A stretch of DNA of 64,000 nt from Chelydra serpentina (GCA_037349315.1 JBAIAC010000057.1:9517501-9581500); one strand, 5' to 3'. Positions 1 through 13,500 are shown, counted from the first letter of the stretch. The notes: generated from the sequence alone by a model not told the origin. Numbers and translations: made by a program.

Positions 1-510
1 AGGTGAACATTATCCAAGAACAACATTGGTCAAAGCTGAATTAAGAAGGCCAGTTTACTAGCCTTAGTGGAAGTGCTCTGGCATATGCCAGATCTGATCA
101 TCCCAGTGACCTGAGTTTGACTCATGGCCTTGCTTCCTAAAATGGGGTTAGGGAGGAGAGCCAGGACTACCACAGAGCCAGCATGGCCAGCCCCTAATAT
201 CACTGAGCACAAACCCCTCTGGCAGAGTAAAGTATGGTGAATTATCCAAAAGGATAATAGCTGCAAAGTGGCTTCTCAGGGACGTAGGTAGCATTAAGTG
301 GCCATCTTCAGGATTTGGAAGGGGAATGAGGATTCCCCCAACTCAGGAAAATAACCTTGATGCTACAGTTCAGTTTCCAACTCCACTCCCTGCAAACTCC
401 AAGGTAGGAGCTCTCACAAGACTGGGGTTTCCATATCCCAAGGTGAAGCCAGCTTTCAAACACAGGGAGCTGAGCTGCAAAGCTAGTGTGGACAAGGGAC
501 TTGCACGTAC
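1..510 (-). other. KDF1: KDF1 intron (partial), downstream of the main coding exon
   Basis: On the minus strand the KDF1 exon ends at 511 and is followed by a canonical donor, GTACGT, reading down from 510. The rest of the window to position 1 is therefore intron. The conserved C-terminal segment of KDF1 (the part after the SQ-rich junction in mammals) is not encoded here in any frame, so the last coding exon or exons lie to the left of the window. I see no repeat or other feature in this stretch. Confidence 0.75.
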
Positions 511-1609
511 CGCCTTGGCTGGTGATTAGGGACTCCAGCATGGTTTCATTGCCGCTGTCTGGTGGGTTTCCTCTGCTCGCCTTCTCCTCGTGGCTCTTGG
601 TGGCAGGAATGGAAATGGGGGGCCGGACTCTGCTCTTCCGGGTGCTGATGCGTATAATGCCTCGGACTAGCCTGCACTCAGCATCCTGCTCATCCAGGTT
701 GTAGTCCTGAGTGATGCTATTGATCAGGTCTGAGATCTTGTTGGTCTTCTCCAGGAAGACGGTGTCCGACGTGCACTTGGCCAGCTCATCAATCTGGTGG
801 ACGCTGAAGAGCTCGGTCAGTTTCTTGAAGATCAAGACATCAATCTCTTTGCTGGACATAGAGCTGCTCAGCTCACTGAGGTCCAGATCAGACTCGTGGA
901 AGGAGTAATACTCCTCTGAGCTCCGGTGGCTGCTAGGGAGTGGGGGCTTTTCTATGCTGTTCCTGAAGGTCTTCTCTGGCAGGGGCTCTTTGTAGCACGA
1001 ATCTGCATCTGTATGGTTGCCAGGGCTCCGGTTCGGATAGACAGGGATCCCCTTCAGTTTCACATCTGGGTAGCTGAAGCTGCTCCCCATGGAGTTCTTT
1101 TTGATCTGGTTCCCGTTCTTTTCAGCAGGGGAGATGTTGGCAGGGCTGTTGCTAGGCACACGTCCATTTTGCTCTCTGTTTCTTCCATCCTCAGTCGAAG
1201 GCTCCGTGTGACCCAGGCAGGGGATGTGAATGCTGCAACTCTTAAAGCAGCCCCCGCAGGTCACTATACAGCAAAGAACAGCCTTGGAGGCGTTCCAGGC
1301 CTGAGACAAAGACAGACAGCACAAGCTCTGGGTCTGGGGAGCCTCTGCTGTGCCAGAAATAAAGGTAATTGTTTCTGCCTCCCTCCCATTGGAGTCTTTG
1401 AGGTCAGCTTTGCGGGCTCTCCTGTCCCGTGCTTGCTGTGCCAGCTTGCGGCTCTGTTTGAGTTCAGGTGTGGAGATGCTAAACACCTCCAGGCTGATGT
1501 CACACTCTTTGGATGGGTTGATCCTTTGGGGCACAGCATCCTGGTGGGACAGGTTCATCCGGTGCTTGCTGATTACTTCTTGGGGGTGTCTTGTTCTCCT
1601 GCCCAGCAT
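511..1609 (-). CDS. KDF1: Keratinocyte differentiation factor 1, main coding exon (5' part of CDS)
   Basis: KDF1 controls the switch from proliferation to differentiation in epidermal progenitors; human mutations cause ectodermal dysplasia. The exon encodes 366 residues plus one base of the next codon. Matches to mammalian KDF1 are clear: ITFISG at residues 81-86, a cysteine-rich stretch at about 97-131, MGSSFSYPDVKLKGIPVYP at 174-192, EEYYSFHESDLDL at 232-244, and the longest conserved block at about 252-323 (from EIDVLIFKKLTELFSVHQ through the RGIIRISTRKSR segment). The exon runs 511-1628: a pyrimidine-rich acceptor ending in AG lies at 1629-1645 and a GTACGT donor at 505-510. The first ATG at 1609 has G at -3. 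A second in-frame ATG at residue 18 has a weaker context, so the true start could be there. The first 70 residues differ from mammals. There is no internal stop or frameshift. The remaining C-terminal exon(s) are outside the window. Confidence 0.93.
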
Positions 1610-1628
1610 GGCTCACCACCTCAGGCAC
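1610..1628 (-). other. KDF1: KDF1 5' UTR portion of exon and splice acceptor
   Basis: Nineteen bases lie between the inferred acceptor AG (1630-1629 on the minus strand, preceded by a CT-rich tract) and the ATG at 1609. This implies at least one upstream non-coding exon, to be sought at higher coordinates. Confidence 0.6.
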
Positions 1629-1739
1629 CTGAAGAACAAGAAAGTCTCAGGTCAAATTTAGAGCCATTGTCACAGTAACTTTGTCTCCAGTCAGCATCTA
1701 AGAATCAGCAGAGAAGGACGGGACCTGGATCATCTAGCC

Positions 1740-2082
1740 CAGCAGTTCTCAAACTATGGGTGGGGACCCCAAAGTGGGTCGCGACTCTGTTTTAATGGGG
1801 GTCACCAGGGCTGGCGTTAGACTTGCTGGGGCCTGGGGCTAAAGCTGAAGCCTGAGGGCTTCAAGCCCTGGGTGGCAGGGCTGAGGCTTAGGCTTTGGCC
1901 CGTGGTGACAGGGCTCAGATTACAGGCCCCCCACCCAGGGCTGAAGCCCTCGGGCTTTGGCCCCACCACCCCGGGCAGTGGGACTCAGGCAGGCTCAGGC
2001 TTCCGCCCCCCCCTCCTGGGGTCATGTCGTAATTTTTGTTGTGAGAAGGGGGTCACTATGCAATGAAGTTTGAGAACCGCTG
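1740..2082. mobile_element. Non-autonomous hAT-like DNA transposon (343 bp)
   Basis: The element starts with CAGCAGTTCTCAAAC and ends with GTTTGAGAACCGCTG, so the termini are imperfect inverted repeats of the CAGTGGTTCTCAAAC type found in many vertebrate hAT MITEs. The interior is GC-rich and contains imperfect repeats around AGGGCTGAAGCC. No transposase frame is present. An 8-bp target duplication is not clear (ATCTAGCC against CCCAACCC), so the copy is old. It lies in a KDF1 intron. Confidence 0.75.
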
Positions 2083-3106
2083 CCCAACCCCTGACCAGGG
2101 CAATGTTCCCTGCAGAACCTGTTCTTGCGCTTTAATCATCTAGTTTAAGTGCCTTCCAAAAGGAAGCAGCAAGTCAGAAAAGCCACTTTATTTTTTAAAA
2201 TGCTACTTTTAGTGGCATCAGAGTCACTATAACCTTCAGAAGATGCTTCCCCAGCCCAAATGGATGGAGATTCAGACTCTGAAGTTGTTCAGGAGGCGGG
2301 TGGTGCCCGCTGGCAGCTTCCCTTTACACAATCTACCTTCTTTTGAACAATTTCCCTTTCGTCTTGCGTCCTTCGGGCTTAAACGAGGCTCTAGGAATAA
2401 GCTATATCCATTTCAAAACACTTTGTGCCTGGGCGGACATGACAACTGACTAATCATTATACAAAGAGCTGGCCACCAGTGAGCTCCAAGCAACTTGGTG
2501 CTGCAGCAAATTCAGGGGATTTGGCAATGGTGGCACAGCTGTTGCTGATTGTGTTTGGCAATCAGTGTCGTATCATGCAAAAAGCATAGAAGGAAAAACT
2601 GATTTTGCTTCTCTTTTCATTTCGATTGCAGATGTTTTCAGGGAACTGAAGGTAGATGCCAAATTTAGTCTCAAATCAGACCTCTGGAGTAAAGCTTTGA
2701 TGTGACTTTTACATACAAGTTCAATGTCACGCTGCAGGTGACCATTACATTGCACTACCCTTGGGGCCTGGGCTAGCAGTGGCTACCACTATGGCAAATG
2801 AAAAACAAACGGCCTTAAAGGGTTCAACTTGCCACCACCCCCTGGTCTCCACACACCCGCTTCTAATGCAATATGCTAACATTTAGATCCCTGAATTTAC
2901 CTAATGAGAGTTGAACACATAAGTCACTATGTGTTATGAGGAAAAATAAATTCATGCAGCCCAATGCTTGAACCAAGGTATGTCAGTCTCTCCCTCTCTG
3001 TGCTGTTATTGTAGCTACTTTCTCCCACTCTCTTTGGGTTCCAAAGCTGTCCAGTATATTTCAACTTCTAGCCACTGGATCTTGTTATACCTTTGTCTGC
3101 TAGATT
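2083..3106. other. KDF1 intron, nothing recognised
   Basis: I see no repeat, RNA gene or conserved coding segment that I can name here. Short open frames present have no recognisable similarity. Confidence 0.5.
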
Positions 3107-5360
3107 GAAGAGCCCATTTTTTTTGTTCCAGAAAGTGGAGGAAGTATCCAGGAGGACAGCCATTTTAGACTTGATTCTGACCAACAGGGAAGAATTGGTA
3201 GTGAATCTGAAAGCGAAAGGCAATGTGGGTGACAGTGAACGTGAAATGATAGATTTCACAACTCTAAGGAAAAGGAGTGAGAGCAGCAGAGTAAGGATAA
3301 ATGGACTTCAAAAAAGCAGACTTCAACAGACTCACAGAACTGGTAGGTAGGTCCCATGGGAAGAAAATCTAAGGGAAAAGGGAGTTCAGGAGAGTTGGCA
3401 GAGACAATATTAAAGGCATAACTGCAACCTATTCCAAAGCAAAGGAAAGATAGGAAGAATAGTAAGAGGCCAATATAGCTCCATTAGGAATTCTTTAAAT
3501 GACCTGAAAAGCAAAAAGGAATCCTACAAAAAGTGGAAACATTGTCAAATTGCTAAGGAGGAGTACAAAAGAACAGCACAAGTATGTAGGGACAAAATCA
3601 GACAGACTAAAGCACAAAATGAACCTAGCCAGGGGCATAAAAGACAATAAGAAGAGGTTCTTTAATTACATTAGGAGCAAGATGAAAGAAAGTGGTGGTC
3701 CTGTACTTAGTGGGGAAGGAAAACTAACAACTGGTGACATCAAGAAAGCTGAGGTGCTTAATGCCTATTTTGCTTCAGTCTTCACCAAAAAGGTTAATGA
3801 TGATCAGATACTCAACACAATTAATATTGAAGGAACACAAGCCAAAACAGAGAAAGAACAGATTAAAGAATATTTAGATATGTTAGATGTATTCAAGTCA
3901 GCAGGGCCTCATGAAATTCATCCTAGGGTACTTAAGGAATTAGCTGAAGCAATCTTGGAGCCATTAGCAATTATCTTTGAGAACTCCTGCAGGACAGGAG
4001 AGGTCCCAGACCAAGAGAAGGCTGAGCATAGTACTTATCTTTCAAAAGGGGAACAAGGAGGATCTGGGGAATTACAAACCAGTCATCTTAACTTCAGTAC
4101 CTGAAAAGATACTGAAGCAAATTATTAAATATTTTGTAAGCACCTGGAGGATAACAGGTTTATAAGGAATAGCCAGCATGGATTTGTCAAGAACAAATCA
4201 TGCCAAACCAACTTCATTTCCTTCTTTGATAGGATTACTGACCTAAGAGTAGATGTGCTATATCTTGATTTTAGTAAGGCTTCTGACACAGTTCCACATG
4301 ACATTCTCATAAGCAAACTACGGAAATATGGTCTAAGTGAGATTACTATAAGGTGGGTGTACAACTGATTGAAAGACTGTACTTGAATTGAATAGTTATC
4401 AATGGTTTGATATCAAATTGGGAGTCCCACAGGGGTCAGTCCTGGGTTCTGTACTATTCAATATTTTCATTAATGACTTGGATAATGGAGTAGAGAGAGC
4501 ATGCTTATAAAATTTTCAGATGACACCAAACTGGGAGGGGTTGTAAGCACTTTGGAGGACAGGTTTAAAATTAAAAATGATCTTGACAAACTGGTGAATT
4601 GGTCTGAATTCAACAAGATGAAATTCAGTAAAGACAAGTGTAAAGTACTTCAGTTAGGAAGGAATAATCAGATGAACAACTACAAAATTGCTGAAAAAGA
4701 TCTGGGGACTATAATGGACCACAAACTGAATGAGTTGTCAATATGATTCAGCTGCAAAAAAGGCTAATATGATTCTGGGATGTATTAAAAGGAGTGTTGT
4801 ATGTAAAACATAGGCGGCAATTGCCCTGCTCTATTCAGCACTGGTGAGGCCCCAGCTGGAGTACTGTGTCCCATTCTAAGTACCACAGTTTAGGAAGGAT
4901 GGGGACAAATTGGAAAGAGTCCTGAGGAGAGCAACAAAAATGATAAGAGGTTTAAAAAAACCTGAGCTATGAGGAAAGGTAGAAAAAACTGGGCATGTTT
5001 GGTCTTGAGGAAAGAAGACTGAGGGGCGACCGGATCACTCTTCCAATATGTTAAGAGCTGCTATAAAGAGGACGGTGATCAATTATTCTCCATGTCCACT
5101 GAAGGTAAGACATGAAAGAAGGGGCTTAATCTGCAGCAAGGTCAGATATTAGGAAAAACTTTCTAACTCTAAGGGTAGTTAAGCTCTGGGATAAGCTTAC
5201 AAGGGGGGCTGTGGAGTCCTCATCTTTAGAAGCTTTTAAAAACGAGTTGGACAAACACCTGTCAGGGATTGACTAGGTTTACTTGGTCCTGCCACAGTGC
5301 AGGGGGATGGATTTGATGGCTTCTTGAGGTCCCTTCCAACCCTACATTTCTATGATTCTA
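3107..5360 (+). mobile_element. CR1 LINE, 5'-truncated and decayed
   Basis: Translated pieces in three frames match CR1 ORF2 in order: the end of the endonuclease (AILDLILTNREELV near 3165-3215), the linker and reverse transcriptase N-terminal part (3550-4104, with FNYIRSKMKESGGPVLSGEG), the PQGSVLG block (about 4425-4445), the FSDDTKLGG catalytic box (about 4512-4540, the usual FADD with A to S), and the KDLGTIMDHKLN region. Stops and frameshifts interrupt the frame, for example near 4100 and 4370, so it is dead. The 3' end carries the CR1 consensus tail GGTCCCTTCCAACCCTAC followed by the TCTATGATTCTA repeat at 5350-5360. The 5' end is truncated, as is usual for CR1. Confidence 0.92.
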
Positions 5361-5361
5361 A

Positions 5362-5640
5362 TATCAAATATTTACTCCCTATATAGGTTCTGGCATCAAG
5401 TCACCCCTTAACCTTCTCTTTGTTAAGATAAACAGATTGAGCTCCATGAGTCTATCGCTATAAGGCATGTTTTTCAATCCTTAAATCATTTTTGTGGCTC
5501 TCTTCAGAACCCCCTTCTATGTATCAATATCCTTCTTAAAATGTGGACACCAGAACTGGACACAGTATTCCAACAGTGGTCACACCAGTGTCAAATACAA
5601 AGGTAATATAACCTCCCTACTCCTACCCTAACTAGGGTGA
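5362..5640 (-). mobile_element. CR1 LINE fragment, opposite orientation
   Basis: Read on the minus strand, this encodes degenerate CR1 ORF2 C-terminal sequence, including the segment around VSTF/EGY and the LMELNLFILTKRRLRGDLMP-like stretch. It directly abuts the 3' tail of the plus-strand CR1, so the two elements sit tail to tail. It has many substitutions and belongs to an older CR1 subfamily. Confidence 0.7.
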
Positions 5641-5802
5641 CCACTGCCACTTTTTAAACGTAGCCCCGCCAAAGTAACAGAAAATGGGGACTAGGAGTGC
5701 TTGGCAGATATTTATACATTGGGGAAAAGCTTCCCTAGCCTTCGTTCCGCTGTTTTCCATGGACATTTTGGTTTCATTAGCCTTGGCTGATACTAATGTA
5801 TT

Positions 5803-6239
5803 GTGCAGTGTTGTAGCCAGGTTGGCCCCAGGATATTAGAGAGACAAGGTGGGGGAGGTAATATCTTTTACTGGACCACCTTCTGTTGGTGAAAGAGACA
5901 AGCTTTTGAGCTATATAGAGCTCTTCTTCAGGCCATCTGGTCTCACTTGTGTATTTTATATTGAAATGGGCCATCCTGATTATCACTACAAATGTTTTTT
6001 TTTCCTGCTGCTAACAGCTCACCTTAATTGATTAGTCTCGTTAGAGTTGGTATGGCAACCCCCATCTTTTCATGTTCTCTGTGTGTGTGTATATAGATAG
6101 ATAGATAGATAGATAGATAATCTTCCTTCTGTATTTTCCACTCCATGCATCTGATGAAGTGGGTTTTAGCCCACGAAAGCTTATGCCCCCAAAAATTCGT
6201 TAGTCTCTACGGTGCCACAAGTACTCCTCGTTCTTTTCA
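5803..6239 (+). mobile_element. Penelope-like element, internally deleted (non-autonomous)
   Basis: The left part (GTTGTAGCC...GATATTAGAGAGACAAGGTGG...AAGCTTTTGAGC) is the 5' terminal region I associate with turtle Penelope-like elements. The right part (ATGCATCTGATGAAGTGGG, CCCACGAAAGCTTATGC, TTAGTCTCTACGGTGCCAC) is the same 3' region seen in the longer copy at 35.0-36.8 kb. The coding region between them is missing. An internal (TG)n/(TAGA)n microsatellite lies at 6080-6119. Confidence 0.75.
6080..6119. repeat. (TG)n(TAGA)n microsatellite
   Basis: About six TG units are followed by about seven TAGA units, inside the Penelope relic. Length is likely polymorphic. Confidence 0.95.
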
Positions 6240-6547
6240 CACTCTGAGAGTTCCCCTTCCCTTACTCCTAGACTTTTTAAATATAAAAACTCAGATAGCA
6301 TCTTTTGAAAATCAGGATAAGCATCCCCAGTTCGTATTGCCTTCACCGGGAGCTGTGGGTGCTCGGCACTTTTAAGTCAGGCCATTAGCTTTTGCTCAAT
6401 TTCATCAAGTTTTCACACACCAAAAAACCCATTTGAGCCGATCAAACTTTCCAAGTGGAGAGTCATTACTGGTCAGCAGGAAGACAGATTAGTCATAATA
6501 CAGAGGTCACGTTAAAAGAATGACATATATCCAAAGTCCATAAAGTA

Positions 6548-6755
6548 ATGGTCAGTTACATAGCACTTCGTATCCTGAGGTTTCAAAGTGTCTTATAAAG
6601 TGGGTATTACTGCCACTGTAGAAGAAAAAAAATCTGAGGCACAGCGGTTAAATGACTTATTTAAGGTTGTGCAAAATGCAGTGTCAGGTATAGAACCTAT
6701 CTCCTGCTCACACCCTGTGCTCAACTCCATTAGATCACAGCTGCACACTGTATTC
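6548..6755 (-). mobile_element. MIR core-SINE fragment
   Basis: On the minus strand it carries the MIR order: initial region, 'AAATGACTT' core complement, 'TGAGGCACAG' and 'TTATAAAGTG' blocks. It is diverged but continuous. Confidence 0.7.
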
Positions 6756-7404
6756 ACAAGATCACAAGTTTAAGACTATAAAGACTTCTCAACCAACACA
6801 GATCTCAAACTATAGTCAAAGCCCAACTACCAGGATTCCAAAGACGTGTTCCCTTTGACTTGTAAGCCCTGATGCTAAATTGTAACCAGCTGCCTAACAA
6901 TGGCAAATAAATATTTGGGTTAAAACCCACTTGCCAAATTGACACTGACGAAGTTGGTAGCCTTCTTTCTCCTCAAGCATCAGTCTTATTTGAACCAACA
7001 AGATCCTTCTAAAGAGGTTAAGCATCCATTTCAGAAGAATTGTATTTGTGAATGTAGTTAGATGTAGTTGGACCATCTAATTATCCAGGGTTTAAGATCT
7101 TCCTTGTTGAGAGGGAGAGGAAATCTCCTTTGAGATCAGTTATAAGAACTAGCTGAATTATCGACACCAGTAAGTCAATAACCAGGCTGGCCACAGCTTT
7201 GACTCATCCCTATCTAGTACTGGAGGATTTGGAAACACTGGATTAAAGGGGGCCTTTCAGAACATCCAAACTACTGTATTTCAAATGTAATCCTTTCTTG
7301 ATTTCTAATTTGACCTGCATCCAAACACACACAGCCCTCAATAGCTTTTAGTTTCTTCAAAAACCACACTGCTGCCATGGCTCAAACCTGCTTTACAATG
7401 GTTT

Positions 7405-7520
7405 TGCTGACAGTAGATTGGGTCTCAGGACATCCAGGTTCTATTCCCAGCTCTACCACTTATTTGCTGGGTGACTTGGGGCAAGTCACTTTGCTGCTAT
7501 GTGCCTCAGTTTCCCCTCTC
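7405..7520 (+). mobile_element. MIR core-SINE fragment
   Basis: The sequence GTTCTATTCCCAGCTCTACCACTTATTTGCTGGGTGACTTGGGGCAAGTCACTT...GTGCCTCAGTTTCC is a clear MIR core. It is uninterrupted at the CAAGTCACTT position, which matters for comparison with the interrupted copies elsewhere. Confidence 0.85.
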
Positions 7521-10500
7521 ACCCCACATGTCTTGTCTAGTTAGATCATAAGCTCATCTCTCACGATGCATTTGTACATTAGCACAATGGAGCTGCCAAT
7601 CTCAGTTGGCAATCCTAGACACCACTATTGTACAAATCATAATAAACTGTTCATTCTCCTGAAGATTCGCTACAGACAAAGTTATTTTCACATAAACGGA
7701 GGTACATCTACCTCTGACACAAACACCTTGGGCGTTCCCAATAACACAGCATACTGATACTTTTAAAAAACGTCGCTAAAAATATTTTCCAAAGAAGAAG
7801 TAACAGACGTGCATCTCGTGTAGCGATGGAACTGTAGGCATTGTGTCCGCAGCAGCTCGTTCCGAGCACAGGGCATGAAGTGGCAAAGGCTGCACTGGAG
7901 TTTGTGTTTCCAGTCAATCGCATGCTTCCTAGAAAGCTGATCAGATTTCTTGTACACACACCAGATCTGTCATCCCACAGGGAGCTCAGAACCCTCCCAA
8001 GCCCAGCAACACAAAGGTAGCACAACAGGCATGTCACCCCCGCAGAGCGAGCAGGTTGGGGGGAGGGAAGGGGACACAGAGTTTAGGTGAATGTCACATT
8101 ATCAAACAGGGAGCCTGGTTGGGGGGTGAGGGGGATGTTGGAGGAGAAGGGTTGTCACAAGCAGGGGAGACTGATTCAGTGGGGCGGTGGAAGGAGAGGT
8201 CCCCATGCCCAAGGCAGGAAGGAATCCGCTGCTTTGGATCTCACTGGGCCAGTGGTCTGCACACTCTGCCTAAGATTTCCAAAGGGGCCCGCACCTCCAC
8301 GAGGGGTCCGCAAATGATACCCACTGCCCCTGGCAAACACCCCAATAGCCAGCCGCGCAGATGTGGGAGAAAACCCCCAGCTCCCAGGGACCCACGCTCC
8401 CCCCAGCCCGCGGGAGGGTCTGAACCCCGGTGGGGGAGGGGGCAGACGAATCCCCTGGGACGGCCCCCGCCTGCGGGGTCTCTGAGGTGGGACTCGGGCG
8501 CCCCCGAGCTGGACAGGGGCGGGGTCCGCCCCCCCTGCTCCCCCCGGGTGCGGGGGGGTGAGGCTCCCCAAGCGGGCCACCGGGGGGGGGGGGGGTGGCC
8601 AGGCCCGGCCCTGGAGTTACCTGCGCCGAGCCAGGTGAACGGCGTCCGGCCCCTCCCTCACCTGGGCCAGGTGAGACCATGTGACCCGCCGCTACGGGCT
8701 GCCGCTAGGGACACGGTTCTCGGAGAGGCGAAGCTCCTCCCCCTTCCCCTCCGCGGACGAGGGCCCAGGGACTGAGCTCCTGCGCCCTGCACCCAGCCTC
8801 TCGCTCCCCCCGGGGACCTCCCCCTTCTCCGGGCTGGACCTTCCCAGCCACTGAGCCCCGGGATCCCCAGCCACTGATTTCCTCCCCCCTCTGGGACTGA
8901 CCCCCCCGGTACCCCCAAATGGGACTGACACCCCCCCGACGCTGATACTTCCGGGACCCCCAAACGGAACTGACCCCCCCGACACTGACACTTCCGGGAC
9001 CCCCAAACGGAACTGACAGCCCCCAGACACCTACACCCCCGGGACTCCCAACCGGGACTGACCCCCCCACCCCGGGACCCCTAAACGGGACTGACCCCGC
9101 TGACCCACCTCCCGACACTGACACCCCCCGGGACCCTCCCAGACACTGACACCCCCAGGACCCCCAACTGGGACTGACCCCCCCCCCCCCCCGACTTCCC
9201 CCAGACACTAACACCCCCTGGGACCTCCAACCAGAACTAACCCCCCGCCTCCTCCCAACCATTGCTCCCATCCCCCGCCCCCATGGAGTGACCACCAAAC
9301 CCGCCTCTCCTCCCTCCCCCCAATTTCTGCAGCTACTGACTCCACTCCAGGAATTACCCCCCATCCCGACATCCCTTCACGCAGTGACCCCCAGTTCCCA
9401 AGCTCTTCCCCTGAGTCCTAGTGCTTCCCCAACTACCAGGCTTCACAGGGCCCCAGTCGGGACCCCCCTATAGTTAGTATTTGAACATTGAAACTATTGG
9501 ATGTACAGACCATGCTTGCAAAAGGGAGTTTGGCCTAGTGGTTATTGCAGGGGAGTGAGTCAGGACTCCTGGGTTCTACACCTGACTCTAATCTCTCATG
9601 TGGGCTTGGGCAACCCACTTCCCTGCTCTATGCCTCAGTTTACCTATCCCTGAAATGGGGATAATGATACTGACTACCTTATGGGGAAGTTTAATTAATT
9701 AAGATTTGTAACAGGCTTTGAAATCTTGAGGTAGGAGAAGCTGCAGAAAAGCAAAGCACTAGAATGAAGAAATACTGCAAGTAGTCACCCACACTGAGCT
9801 GTGTTGGCCAGTAGGTGGCAGCCTTGACCCCCAGTAATTATTATTCTCCACCTGTAGTTCAAACAAGATCCAGAAATGGGGCTGGTGTTTTTTACAGTTC
9901 TTCATCCATCACAGCAGAGCAGAGACACTCCGAACCCCCTCTACTTTTAGATGCTCTTTGCTGAGACTGTTGCCAAGATACCAGCTCCTACTGCTGAGAG
10001 CAATGTCCTTGTGCTTCTGCATGTGCTGACAGCTGGGGTCTCAGAAAGGGGGTGGGAGAGTAGAGTAGAGAGGAGAAATGAATGATGGCATTGCATATAG
10101 AAAACCAAGCAGAGGCTGGAGGAACGTGGCAGTGTCTTGACAAAGGAAGGGAGCCGGCAGTGCCCTGATTCACTGTCAGGGAAGGTAATCTGGACTGTTA
10201 TGCCCTGCCCACGCTGGCACCACATTAAATCATTCTGAAAATGGTTTACTTTGGAGGGTTTAAACTGTAACCATATTAAGTTAAAGCATTTCTGCATCCA
10301 CCCTAGTAGTCCAAAGGGCAGGGTGTTTGGAATCCTGGGGCAAGACAAGGTACCCCCCTCCTCCCCCCACCATTCTTGCTGACCTGCACTGTGCTGCTGG
10401 GCGGGAAGCAGCCCATCTCCACGTGCTTCCCTTGAGGGCATGGTGCTGTGCATTGTGGGACTGTCTGGGCTGTCTGACTAGCATGGTTCTGCAGAGGGCC

Positions 10501-13500
10501 CCATAAAGCTTTGTTCACACCACAATACAAACTAAAAGCATCAGCCTGTTACAATGTAGAGAGGGAGTGTTGTCTAGTGGTTAGAGCAGAGGCTTGGCAT
10601 CAAGACTTTGGTTCTGTTCCTGACTCTGTCATTAACTCCCTCCATTATACTGTGGAAATCATCTCAAATCTCTTTGCTTCAATTCACCTGCATGTAAAAT
10701 GGAAATAGTATTTCCCTGTCTCGGGCTCCTTGGTGCTACAATAATACAAACTATTAATATGTATAAAGTGCTTTGAGAACTCTGATGGGAGTTGCTCTAG
10801 AAGGGCAAAAGGTTATTCTGTCTCTCTTTACACAAGAGCGCTGCCACCGCTCCCTCCCCTTTCCTTTAGAGGGGGACTTCCAAAGCCCTTTTATGATGGA
10901 CGTGCCACTGCAAAATGCCAAAGCACGGTCTGCAGTGATCGCATCCTTGAGTCGTGCTTTGCTGTGTGCGCACCACTCTCTGCTTTAACCCTGCCTTCAT
11001 ACAGGCGCCTCTCAACAGGCCTGGAAACAACAAGCCACCAAAGAGACAGTTTAAAGCAATCCACACATATGAAAACACAGCACAACCCCTGAGTAACCAA
11101 AACGAAACTAATCAACTCAAATAACCTGCTCTGCGGGAAATAAAAGCTCATCCCCCACAAGGGCAAATCTCCCTTCCTAATTACTCATATTTTAACCCCG
11201 CTGCCACACATGACCCCTTATCTATCGAAACCCACCCTACCCTTTTATTTATATTTTGAGACTTTTTAAAAAGAAGGGACCATCTCGTGGTCTCCCAGCC
11301 CCTGTATGTAAAAGAAAACACCACAAAACTCACTGGGCTAATGCCAAACACCCAACCCCACTCTTCGCTTGAAGCAAAAGTCCACCTCACTGTCATCCAC
11401 TCAGCCTGGTGCTCTTCGTGCATAGATCTCAAAGTGCTTCGCAAAGGTCATCCCCATGTTAAAGATGGGGAAGCCAAGGCACAGAGATTATGGCCAACAT
11501 TTGCAAGAGTGGCCTCTGATTTTTGGATGCTCATTTTGAGACACCGTTGAGCATGATTTTCTGGGGTGCCGAGCTCCTATGACTCCCATTGACTTCATCT
11601 GGAGCTGGGGGGTGCTCAAGGCTTGAAACCCAGACCCACAGTGGCTGGTTCACGGAGTCGCCCGAAATCAGAGGCCACTTTTGCAAATGTTGGTCTTAAG
11701 TGACTTGCCCGGGCCACATAGCCAGTCAACTGCAGAACCAGGAACAGATCCCAGATCTCCTGACTGGACCTTGCTGCCTCCTATGGGTAAACCCTGTGCC
11801 CCGAGAGTCGACGATCTCAGACCATATTGGACGAAGGAGAGGAGAGGTGAATTCCAGAATGAAGAACTCTCCTCTGAAAATGCCAGGCAGCAATAGCAAT
11901 CCAGTGGGACTTAAACACATGCTTAAAGTTAAGCATGTGCTTAAATGGTTTCCTAAATCAGGGCTTTAAAGATTTGCCATTTGTTTTATCCTAGATCTAA
12001 TTTCAGACCTGATTGTGCAAACACTACCAGGCATACTGCTTCCCGGCAGGCCCAGTTGCTTTGGAGTTAGCCTGGCAGTAAGTGCTATGCCCAGTAGCCA
12101 GAGTTTGCAGGATTGGGCCTGCGGTGGATTGTAAGACCTATGGGTGTAATTCAGACGCTTGGTAGATGCAGTGTGCCCCTCTGGTTCTATCTGAACAAAC
12201 AGGAAGAGTTGGGTGTTTGCTGAGGATCTGAGCTCACCGCTCACTGGGAACAGCTCCGTGGCAATGGCTGGGAATGACAAAAGCAGGGATCAAAGCAAAG
12301 CAAAGGCAGAAATCCACACAAAACAAAACTTGGTCAAAAGTCTCATAGGCACCCCTGCAAACTGCTGCATTTCCAGCCCAGAGAGGGGCTCCAAGAACTT
12401 CAGGAACCTGGAGATGCTCAATAAATGGCAAGAAAAGCTTAACCCAGAAAATTGCTGCTATGTGGCAGTGACGGGAATATGCAAGTTGTGGGCTTGATCC
12501 AAATCCCTCTGAAGTGTGTGTGTCTGGGTTGGGGGGGGGGGGGGGGGTCATTCCTTTGGATCAGGCTCTGGGTGAGTTGCATGTCTCATGGCCTTGTCTC
12601 CACTAAACTTTTGTCCTGATCATTTCCTACCAAAGGCTAGAGCAGCCCCGCCCGTGGGAGCCAGGATGGGAACCCCAGTGTAGACAGGGCGATGGTGGCT
12701 AAAGACAAGTCCCATGCAAACAGTCCCTGCTCAGTGGCGTAGCCAGGTTTAGAGCACAGAGGGAGCGGAGCTAAAAAAAGGCACCTCCCCTTGTACTCAC
12801 CCGGCGGCGCTCCAGCTGTTCGGCGGCACTTCGGTGGCAGGTCCTTCACTCGCTCCGGGTCGTCGGTGGTACCCGCTGCCGAAGTCCCGGAGCGAGTGAA
12901 GACCTGCCACCGAAGTGCCACTGAAGACCCGGAGCGAGCGAAGGACCCGCTGCCGAAGTGCCGCCGAACAGCTGGAGCGCCGGCGGGTGCGTGCTTTTTT
13001 TAGCTCTGCTCCACTGGTAGCGCCAGAGCAAAAAGCGTCAGGAGCAAAAAAAGGCACCAGGAACAAAAGGCGCCGGAGCACAAAAATGCTCCGCTCCGGC
13101 TGCAGCGCAGGAGCAAAAGGCGCCGGAGCACAAAAAAGGCGCTGCTTCTGCTCAGTGGGAGAGCGGCCGCTCCCCCCTCCCCCCCTGGCTACGCTACTGT
13201 CCCTGCTTTCACCAGAGAGAGGAGCTTGCGGGCACTGTTGCTTCGCTTTGGTGTCGCTCACTGCATGGTGGTGGCATGCGATTACGCTCGCTGGAGACGC
13301 ACTGCGCTTTCCACGGAGCAGACCAGACAGCTCGGCTCATTCACTCTGTTTTCCTGCTGCCTTGAGTGACTCATTGGATCTCTGAATGCTGATGACTCAC
13401 CAGCCTGGAGTGTAGGAGTGAGGGATACTTTGTTCTGCTCCAGGGTTCGGGGAAAGGAGGGAAGTGATGGGGTGCAGCGCACTTCATACCCAAAGCCCAT